Positions 56,876 to 64,000 of a stretch of 64,000 nucleotides of DNA are shown here, piece after piece. The translations under genes and the position numbers were made by a program. Below the pieces are notes generated by a model. It ran no database searches. It had not been told where the DNA came from and saw nothing but the letters and a program-made list of their open reading frames with translations. The stretch is from Adiantum capillus-veneris (lineage: Eukaryota > Streptophyta > Polypodiopsida > Polypodiales > Pteridaceae): assembly GCA_014529385.2 (NCBI GenBank), contig CM043956.1, positions 60,583,120-60,647,119 on the forward strand, given 5' to 3'. Position 1 is the first letter of the stretch, and each line of letters begins with the position of its first letter.

Positions 56876-57186
56876 CCCTAGGTTGCCTTAACTACTCAGA
56901 AACCCTACTAAATGGCCCAATATGCTAATAAATATGTAAACTCACTAAAAGTGACCTGGGACACATATTTAGTAGCAAAATTGCAGAATACTCGAGACTC
57001 TGACCCAAGGTAACCCTAGGAATAGGGGTCTTGCCTCATGCAATCCTATCGGGTGGGCAATACCATTGAGTGAATTGCCGAGGAAAGGTACGTCTACCTC
57101 AGATTTGGCCAGGCACAACCACAAAACAAGCATCACTCCCTAATCTACTGGAGCCACTACTAGGTAGGAATTTGAACTCTTTAACA
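56510..57186 (-). repeat. Single LTR F of the permuted copia element
   Basis: 677 bp, starting TGTTAAAGAG and ending TTTGACA (minus strand). On its left is a PBS; on its right a polypurine tract (GCTGAGAGGGGG, minus strand, 57,187-57,198). So one LTR serves as 3' LTR for the sequence on its right and 5' LTR for that on its left. It contains (GA)n at 56,821-56,873 and AAAAACGCTAGAG twice (56,748, 56,780). Confidence 0.8.
56821..56873. repeat. (GA)n microsatellite inside LTR F
   Basis: About 53 bp of GA. Confidence 0.95.
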
Positions 57187-57198
57187 CCCCCTCTCAGC

Positions 57199-58085
57199 TT
57201 CTAGACGGGAAACAAGTCCAAGGTAGTTGGCATGAGAGGATAATATCGCTTGTGGAAGAGGTTTGGTGAAGATATAGCAGGGTTGTTTGATGTTGGAATA
57301 TACTCTAGTTGAATATAGCATGCTTGGTCTTCTCATGAACAAAATGATACTGTATCTCTATATGCTTGGTTCGGGCATGGAACACCGAATTCCTTGCAAT
57401 GGCTATAGAATTTTGGTCGGCAGAGTGCATCATGGTCGTCTGTTGGGGAAATTTCATCTCTGAAAGTAGCCTCTGTAACCACAGTGACTCACATGTAGCA
57501 TTGTAAACAACCCTGTACTTTGCCTTTGTGGAAGATAAGGAAAGTGTCGGCTGTTTCTTGTTGCTTCATGAAATTTCTCCCGAGCCAAAAGTAAATGTGT
57601 AACTTGTAGTCGGCCGCCGTCCATCTGTATCTCCATCCCAATCTGAAGCACTCCATCCTTGTAGAATGATCTTGGAGTCTGTACCTCCAGCCGCATAGTT
57701 AATGCCTAGTGACTTGGTCGCCTTTAAATACTGCAGACTTCAAATAGAGTGTTGAGAACCCAAATAAGAGAACCGACCAATTTTCGATACTTTGTAGCAT
57801 CTGCTACATGTGGGGTCATATTGTGACAACGTTTGATGGGGATCCATATGGGTTGAGATAGGTTTACACTCAGCCATACCAAATGCCCAACAACCCTTGG
57901 ATATAGCGTTCGAAACATACCCTCCTTTGTTTGCCATATCTCCAATTCAAGAAAGTAGTGAAGCAAGTTGAGATTTGTCATCTCAAAATCCTTAGCCAAG
58001 GTGTCCATAGTAGTGTGGATGTGCTCAACATGGCTACTTGTAATCACAAGATCGTCCACATAGAGGATAATAAGAGTCATGGGAA
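57199..58085 (-). pseudogene. Ty1/copia RT(C)-RNase H part of a permuted element
   Basis: Minus strand. TLIILYVDDLVITSSH at about 58,078-58,030 holds the catalytic YVDD of copia RT, followed by DFEMTNLNLLHYFLELEIW. KYRKLVGSLIW is near 57,795. Then the RNase H region is eroded, with the frame at 57,696-57,454 a recombined version of it. It ends against the PPT and LTR F. It begins at 58,085, about 50 residues after where the part on the other side of the LTR breaks off, if both came from one element. Confidence 0.8.
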
Positions 58086-58189
58086 CCGGCCCATAGGGCG
58101 GTAGACTTCAGCTTTCGCCCGAATCTTTACTTGACTTTACGACACAAAGAAACTTCACGAATAAACCTGTGATTGGAATTAACACTTTA
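58086..58189. other. No recognisable gene
   Basis: Short sequence between the copia remnant and a family C LTR fragment. No signature. Confidence 0.3.
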
Positions 58190-58450
58190 CACAAACTACG
58201 GCATGGGAGCTAGAGTGATTCCAAGCAGACATGGACACCTTGTAGGCCCCAAAGACTGGCGCCCCTTTTGGTATTTCTTTACCTTGTTTAAACTTGGGAG
58301 AAAACTTGCAAGTTCCTACGAGCTGTCCCGCTTCTACCGGGCTAAAAATGGCCTACTCTAGCCCGATTTCGGCAGCATAACCGCAGTAGGAGGCTTTACA
58401 GACAAAATCCCCATGCCAAAGCTGATTTCCCGGTGCATACGAGCATTCTT
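58190..58450 (-). repeat. Family C-like LTR fragment (copy C5)
   Basis: It contains GGCCCCAAAGACTGGCGCC and TTTTGGTATTTCTTTACC as in C1 and C3, and resembles C4 at 40,480-40,680 through CCCGATTTCGGCAGCATAACC. No element body adjoins. Confidence 0.55.
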
Positions 58451-58929
58451 GCTGGCTCAAACTATAAATATTGTATGTTTGACTATTGTGCCCTACACAT
58501 TTTATTCCATTTATGGATATGATGAAAACCTTTACCATCAAATTTTACGCACCTAATGTACTAAACACTACATCTATTTCCACCTTGCTTTACGTCCCCT
58601 AGGTGTTGAAACAACACCTGCCAGATCATGCATGCGTGACATAGTCAGGGGCATCATTGGTTGCATCTTACCTTGTTTAAGGCTTTTACCATTGCTTTTG
58701 TATATTTTGAAAAAGAAGTTGGGACTTTTGACTTGATATCTTGGAGTTTATTTTTGGGCCCAAGCCTGTGCCGGTAGCACACGTGTGCGCGTGTGCCTAC
58801 AAACTTGTGGTTTTGTGTGGGGTATGTTTGCATGCCAACAGTATGGCTATATGTAATTGGATTCTAATGGTGGTGGTTTCTCAGATACTTTGGAGTCTGC
58901 ATGTAACACCTTTTTTATTTTTTGGCAAG
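58451..58929. other. 3' end of the SPP giant intron
   Basis: AT-rich intron sequence ending in the polypyrimidine tract CACCTTTTTTATTTTTTGG before the AG acceptor. Confidence 0.6.
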
Positions 58930-59116
58930 GTTTGAGGCACACATGGAGATGCACGTGGGTTCGGTTGACGAAGAAGAAAACGAGCAAGGCATTGCTCATA
59001 TGATAGAACATGTTACCTTCCTGGGCAGTAAAAAGAGAGAACAGCTCTTAACACATGGCGCTCGATCAAACGCTTACACAGATTTTCATCATACTGTTTT
59101 TCATGTGCACGCTCCT
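58930..59116 (+). CDS. SPP: Stromal processing peptidase exon with HxxEH zinc motif
   Basis: 62 complete codons in phase 2, beginning FEAHMEMHVGSVDEEENEQG and IAHMIEHVTFLGSKKREQLL, then GARSNAYTDFHHTVFHVHAP. HMIEH is the inverted zinc-binding motif of M16 proteases, with His, His as ligands and Glu as catalytic base. This block matches plant SPP almost residue for residue in the positions I can recall (HMEVHVGS..DEQGIAHMIEHVAFLGSKKRE..GARSNAYTDFHHTVFH). I end it at GCTCCT|GTACTT because the protein then aligns with the family spacing; the next exon also uses a GTAC donor. A stronger donor, TTTTG|GTAAGT at 59,155, would add 13 hydrophobic residues in the same phase. Confidence 0.85.
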
Positions 59117-59203
59117 GTACTTGTTCCGGTACTACCATATTTATCTGTTATTTTGGTAAGTTCCATTTTTAGAGTTAGGGGTAATGTTCTTTTTTGATAA
59201 CAG

Positions 59204-59251
59204 GGGACGAATGAGGCGATGCTTCCACGAGTTCTGGATACGTTACACGAG
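59204..59251 (+). CDS. SPP: Stromal processing peptidase exon
   Basis: A 16-codon exon, phase 0 at both ends, between AACAG and GTACAT. It encodes GTNEAMLPRVLDTLHE, which aligns with the conserved LPSVLDALNE segment of plant SPP. It is too short to see as an ORF; the call rests on homology, splice sites and phase. Confidence 0.8.
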
Positions 59252-59365
59252 GTACATTGCATAATCTTTTAGGTGGAAATCTGAGAGATGGCTCCTCTTT
59301 AGGGATGGAGTCCGCATGAATTTTGCAGCTTGCTTCAAACTTATGTAACTCTGCTATTTTTTTAG

Positions 59366-59473
59366 ATTGCTTTTATGCCCAAAATTGTGGAGTCTCGTGT
59401 AGAAAAAGAGAGAAAGGCAATTCTTTCAGAATTGCAAATGATGAATACAATCGAATATAGAGTTGATTGCCAA
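59366..59473 (+). CDS. SPP: Stromal processing peptidase exon with third zinc-ligand region
   Basis: A 36-codon exon, phase 0 at both ends, between TTTTTTTAG and GTAAGA. It encodes IAFMPKIVESRVEKERKAIL, then SELQMMNTIEYRVDCQ, matching the plant SPP block RVEKERRAILSELQMMNTIE. The Glu in SELQ is 73 residues after HMIEH with the short form of the previous exon; M16 enzymes place this third zinc ligand about 70-80 residues downstream. The following exon (LLQHLH.. in relatives) is not found before the window ends, so the next intron exceeds 4.5 kb. Confidence 0.85.
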
Positions 59474-60209
59474 GTAAGAATCTCCTTTTTTATTTGCTTC
59501 TTGAAAAGGGAAAAAGATTTGTTTATCCATTCCCTCTATTTGTTGCTCTTTTGAACTATTTTAAATAACAAAAGCTTGTCCTTTTTTAAACAAGGTCGTC
59601 TACAGTAGACGAAGGCACTGCCTTCGATTGGGGGGTCTCAATAATTGACTCATTTTATGGTCAGCTTTACATTCAAAAGCACAAAAAAAAAAAACGTTCT
59701 TCATTCAGTCATGCCCATACAAATAAAGGATTAGATATGGGTAATTGCAGTAAGTTGATTATAAGTGGGGAAGGAAAGGGGAGCATGAACGCCACCATAC
59801 TAGAAATCCTCAAATGCATTCATGCAAGGTCCATCAAATTTAAACACTAGGAAATGAAATAACTTTGCTAAGAGAGGAGAATTTGGAGTATTTCAGAAAG
59901 AGAGATCAAAGCAACTAATCAAGCATGATGGGCCTTGGACAAGCCAGCCATAGTTGTTAAATTGAGGGGAGGGGCTTCCTTAGATCTCTTTCAAGTCTAT
60001 TGGCACTAGTATATCAAGCCTTGGCAAATCAGCGAGTGTTAAACATGATCACCATTGACAACAAACTCTGTATCAGAATGAGCAATATTTATCACAACAA
60101 TCAATTTGTTTGAGTTGATTTGGAGAGTGATCCGTGACTACCATCAAATTCGACAATTGTCTGAAAGCGCGATGATCTTACAAGCATAAAGGGCCTCTCA
60201 TTTTTCTGA

Positions 60210-60722
60210 AACAATTTAGGGAAAATTACCAAAATACCCCTCTAATTTGTGGAAATTCCCACAATACCCCTCAAATTTCAATAATTCCCCAAATACCCTT
60301 GTATCTATTTTAACTGGATTGTTCACGATTTCCTAATCTTTATTCTTTTTTGACAATGTATCTCCGTTTTTTAGTGCTTATCATGTAATTTGTCACAAAT
60401 TACCTCCCAAAAAAAGACAATTATGTCTAAAAATAATGAAGCAATTCATCTCCAAAGCCTACATAACCAGCTCAATTTCTAGTTTCAGTATCTTGTATTC
60501 ATAGACAATCGGTCTTCTTATGAAAAGCTACAATTTGTTTAATTTTTGGATAAATTTACTCTTACAACCAGGGGTATTTTGGGAATTTTGGAAAATTTGA
60601 AGGGCATTTTGGGAATTTTTGACAATATATGAGGGGTATACTGGGAATTTTTGAAATTTGAAGGGTATTTTGGGAATTTCCACAAATTAGAGGGGTATTT
60701 TGGTAATTTTCCCAACAATTTA
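60210..60722. mobile_element. Mutator-like MITE, 495 bp
   Basis: The element spans 60,219-60,713. Its ends form an inverted repeat of about 70 bp (GGGAAAATTACCAAAATACC.. at the left, its complement at the right) with few mismatches. AACAATTTA flanks both sides (60,210-60,218; 60,714-60,722), a perfect 9-bp duplication as made by Mutator-like transposases. The right arm is five tandem 29-32-bp units (GGGGTATTTTGGGAATTTT-like) at 60,571, 60,601, 60,633, 60,662 and 60,692. It has no coding capacity. Confidence 0.85.
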
Positions 60723-61860
60723 TGGTACATGTGAACTAGAACATGAGATTTTAGCCATCCCATTTTTGCTTCACTAATGAATCAGCAACATGCAATCAAA
60801 CGATCAATAACATATTTATAAACAATGAGATCAATAACATATTTATAAACAATGAGACCCTTCGCAACAACGAAGCGTTGGCCATTATTTTCAAGGATTT
60901 CATTGACATCAACTTGTGATCAAGTAAATTACATACAAAACAATGTACTGGTTGGAGTCCACTGTGAGAGGCACTTGGTTGTGACAAGTCATACTCTTCA
61001 AAAGAATCTTCCTTTGTGCTTCCAAGGAAAGCGATCAATAGTAGAGGCTATGAATGTAAGACATACAACTATAAACGTAAGAAAAGAGGATGAATAAATG
61101 GCCTCAAACACAGGGTGCTGGCTCCGTTTGACTGCAAATGCAACAACCTTCAATATAAGAAACACTGCAATTGAGTACATGGTAGCGATAACTCACAATC
61201 CTACCAGTAATATGCAAAACCTTAGAAAGCTATGAACAGGATTCAATAGAAAAAGACAAAAGCACACGTCCTTATGTGTGGAAGACCATGACATTGAGCA
61301 ACATTAGCAAATTCAGTGGATAGTATCACTTACACAAAGCAGGCCAAGCTGTTTGAAAGCTTCACCAGAGAAGAAACTTCTTTCCTTATTTGATGACATA
61401 TTCAAGGAAAAGGGTCGAAAGGAGGAAGAAAAGATGGTTACCTTATATGTGTGCTGCCACTGTCTGATTGTCTACTAGCATTGGAGCTGTGTGCCAGTGG
61501 TGTGAGGAAAAAAAGACTAAGTTACTTGCAAAAATCTGCATAACAGCCAGAAAAGGGTCGAAAGGAGGCAGAAAAGATGGTTACCTTAGCGGAACGATCT
61601 GAGAAAACTTGACTTTTCCAATGAGGGAGAAATGCCTCAGGCTGATAGTCCATGGCTGGCAGACAAAGACAAACAGGAAGAGAGATAGAGAACAAGATCT
61701 ATAGTGAATTTTCAAATAATCACATGGCAGAATAGGCAGCGGAAGATGCAATGAAGACAAGAACTGGCCTCCGATCTGTTGGACACTCGGCTCCGATAAG
61801 ATCCTTTGACACTAGACACTTGCAATCCCGCATAGATGAACCAATGAAAGTGTGGAGAAG
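60723..61860. other. Intron sequence with short duplications
   Basis: No gene. Two small direct repeats: GATCAATAACATATTTATAA followed by ACAATGAGA at 60,804 and 60,830 in tandem, and GGGTCGAAAGGAGG..AGAAAAGATGGTTACCTT at 61,410 and 61,556. Confidence 0.5.
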
Positions 61861-61861
61861 A

Positions 61862-62130
61862 AATGAAATGAAATGAAATGTTATATTAATGTCTTCAAAA
61901 GGCCAAAATGACCTATGAGACCAAAAAGTTACAATTGGTGAATCTGATACCATGTCTGAGTATCCATGTGCTCTTGGTATCTAGCTGAATCAGGTCGTGG
62001 CGTATGAGTCTGGTGGTCTGTGTCCGTGTGAGAGACATGGAGGGTGCATCTAGGGAGTATTGAAACGGGGGCAATCTATCCATGTTGAAACCATGCAATT
62101 GGAACCATGCTGTCATCTATCCATACCAAC
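61862..62130 (-). pseudogene. LINE fragment with internal deletion
   Basis: The minus strand reads MTAWFQLHGFNMDRLPPFQY, SLDAPSMSLTRTQ from about 62,116 down. It matches the large LINE at about 63,210-63,110, then jumps near 61,965 straight to the 3'-UTR block (CATGGTATCAGATTCACC, TGGCCTTTTGAAGACATTAA). The end is a short (ATTTC)n tail. Confidence 0.7.
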
Positions 62131-62332
62131 ATACTGTATCGCCTTGTAGAGGTAGTTGAAGAAATGAAATGTTATATTAACGTCTTCAAAAGGCCAAAAT
62201 GACCTATGAGACCAAAAAGTTACAATTGGTGACCTGATACCATGTTTGAGTACGGAAATTACAGAGTTACAAAGAACTAAATCTAAAACACTAAGGAGGA
62301 AGGAATTAGGGGGGGAGGGGGGTTTTGTGGGT

Positions 62333-63343
62333 TCAGATGAAATCTCTCATTGGTCGCTGTCGGATCTCATCGACCTCCTCCATGGTCAGTACTCTGGTTG
62401 GGCGTCTTGCATGTCGAGCTAGAGTGATCTGTATCTTTTGTTGCAGCCTTCGTCGGTAGCGGGAGACCCCCCGAGGTCGTGGATGCCTCGATCTGCCAAG
62501 CTCCGTGGCTCGATCAAGCAGTGTACCTCTAGTATGAGTAGGCTCTGAGATCTGCTGTAATGACTGCTCCGTTGGCTCTTCTCTGGTTGGTGTAAAGAAA
62601 TCTGTGATTCGTCTCTGAGACTGTCTTTCCTCTGATGTCCTCAGCAAGCTCTCCCTAAGTCTGCGCAGCTCTAGCAGGAACAATCCGAGACACCTCTAAT
62701 CCTTGTATCTCATGACTCTAGAAAAAGGTCCGAACCCTTCTCTGAACAGGCAGTGGAAGCGGCCGCGTATCTCATAGTATGCCGGGCAGTGACATGTGTA
62801 GTGCAATTCTGTCTCTGGCTCTAAGTTACATAGGTGACATATCCTAGCTCCTGTCGGCACCCCTCGAAAACGGCCAGTCTCGATTTGGAGCTGATGTGAG
62901 GATGTGCGTATCTGTCCAATAGCGCATCTTATCCCATGAGAGAAGTGTGTGTCCATGTATGCAGGCCTAGTCACAAAGCCGTCCTCCGTGAGTTGGAGAA
63001 TATGCTCTTTGTAGAAGGCCATCTTCGTGCCTAGCTCCTGTGTCGGCTGTATCCATGTGCTCTTGGTATTAGCTGAATCAGATGCTGACGTGAGTCTGGT
63101 GATCTCTGTCTGTGTGAGGGACAGAGAGGGTGCATCCAGGGAGTATTGAAGCGGAGGTAATCTATCCATGTTGAGACCATGCGACTGAAACCATGCTGTC
63201 ATCTGTCCATACCAACATGCTGTATCGCATTGTAGAGCTAGTTGTCGAGATGACTCCACGGCAAGCCGAGCATATCTCTCCCTGGGGAGATCCCATAGAC
63301 CGTGCATAAAGGAAACTGATCTCGTCAATGCCTCCACCACGAA

Positions 63344-63420
<77 letters not shown>

Positions 63421-64000
63421 CGGCTAGCTCAGCTCGGATAATCTCATGTTGTACTGAGGCCTTAGCCCGAATCATCCGAGCGATCATGGAGACCAGAGGC
63501 CTCTCCATACATCTCCATCCGTTTGTGTTGCCAGATGTCCCCTGGTGGTCTACTGAGGGTCCCCATACCTGAACTCCATAGAGCATAGCTGGAGTCACTA
63601 GAGTGTCAAAAAGCCAGAGCTTTGTTCGCGGTTCTTGAAACTGAACCTGCGAACACACCCTCTCCAGTCCTCCCAAAGCTGCATATACTCTCGTCAGTCT
63701 AGTCTCTGATGCTCTCCTTACTGACAACACCGGTCCAACGAAGACTACCCCAAGATAAGTATATGCATATGTGTACTTCACAGTCTCCTGGCCATACATA
63801 AATGTGGGTGCCGACCTCGTGACCCACTGTGGTGTGGTGTTGAACACCATAACCTTGGTTTTCCCCAGATTGACAGACAATCCACTGTCACGAGCAAATG
63901 TATGTAGAGCATCCAAATGACACTGCATCCCCTCTGGAGAGTCAGAAATCAGCACAATATCATCAGCATATAGTAACAACGGAATCCATGTCCCTGCTAG
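62333..64000 (-). pseudogene. LINE ORF2, RT C-terminal half and zinc finger, one in-frame stop
   Basis: Minus-strand open frame of 427 codons (63,979-62,696), entering from outside the window. It starts at the RT catalytic motif LLYADDIVLISDSPEGMQ and continues VNLGKTKVMVFN, TYLGVVFV and LVTPAMLYGVQVWGPS. A C-terminal zinc-finger-like CHLCNLEPETELHYTCHCP is near 62,837-62,782. A TAG at 62,696-62,698 interrupts, and the same frame then runs 120 codons more (LFLLELRRLRESLLRTSEER to MRDFI), ending at 62,333. A 77-base tract of G (63,344-63,420; C on the coding strand) encodes about 25 prolines after AELAA without shifting frame. This LINE is unlike the EN-RT-FADD LINE at 42,994 and belongs to another clade. 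Confidence 0.85.
63344..63420. repeat. G77 homopolymer within LINE ORF2
   Basis: Seventy-seven consecutive G, in frame with the LINE's coding strand as poly-proline. Such long G tracts are rare and their length is error-prone in assembly. Confidence 0.9.

Larger units (their letters stand above)
38361..58929 (+). other. 20,569-bp intron of the SPP gene
   Basis: The donor GTAAGTG at 38,361 and acceptor TTTTTTGGCAAG at 58,929 join a phase-2 codon (AG|G, Arg) without disturbing a strongly conserved protein. Inside are two LINE copies, LTR elements of families C, D and G, a permuted copia element and two hAT-like elements on both strands. Transcripts of SPP must be spliced across all of it. Confidence 0.8.
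59474..64000 (+). other. Next SPP intron, running past the window end
   Basis: The donor GTAAGA at 59,474 has no matching acceptor and exon in the remaining 4,527 bp. It contains a MITE and minus-strand LINE sequence. Confidence 0.6.
62158..64000 (-). mobile_element. Minus-strand LINE, 3' part to window end
   Basis: ORF2 (62,333-64,000), then a 3' UTR (62,158-62,332) ending in GACGTTAATATAACATTTCA. The 5' part lies beyond the window. It inserted into the SPP intron in antisense. Confidence 0.75.

Overview
The window reads as nuclear DNA of a land plant with a large, transposon-filled genome. The only host gene I can identify is a chloroplast stromal processing peptidase (SPP, an M16 zinc protease of the plastid stroma), whose spliced exons lie at about 37,814-38,360 and 58,930-59,473 on the + strand. 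One SPP intron is 20,569 bp long and the next leaves the window. The mobile elements are Ty3/gypsy, Ty1/copia, L1-like LINE, hAT, a Mutator-like MITE and a TTAA-flanked element. Very long introns and many (GA)n/(CT)n tracts fit a fern, another seed-free vascular plant or a gymnosperm, but the species cannot be read from the sequence. No prokaryotic gene, CRISPR array, rRNA or convincing tRNA was seen.

Layout. 1-4,330: remains of LTR retrotransposons, including a PPT-LTR-PBS junction and an LTR with four ~100-bp repeats. 4,360-14,232: a mirror-image block. A decayed protein-kinase-like gene and a hAT transposase gene lie tail to tail across a (GA)n/(CT)n tract, and the same arrangement recurs inverted. 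A 1.3-kb element with TTAA target duplications sits inside the second kinase copy. 14,236-22,500: gypsy and copia wrecks, microsatellites and unassigned sequence. 22,528-28,168: a minus-strand gypsy-type gag split by a complete LTR element (TSD CCATA), whose 3' LTR is split by a 703-bp hAT-like element (8-bp TSD). 28,170-36,850: more LTR pieces, one solo LTR and LINE 3' ends. 37,800-59,473: the SPP exons and the giant intron. The intron holds two LINE copies, a gag gene split by another LTR element, a copia element in circularly permuted order around one LTR, and two more copies of the hAT-like family. 59,474-64,000: the next SPP intron, with a 495-bp Mutator-like MITE and a nearly open LINE ORF2 carrying a 77-base G tract.

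Almost every transposon reading frame is broken, so the window is mostly a record of nested insertion. Target-site duplications, interrupted frames and empty-site comparisons give the order of several events. The best candidates for something undescribed are the kinase/hAT mirror block, the GGAACG-rich family with CATAGTTACC ends (three copies with 8-bp TSDs), the TTAA/CACTAGGTTG element, and the LINE that landed inside a (GA)n tract of one of the hAT-like elements.
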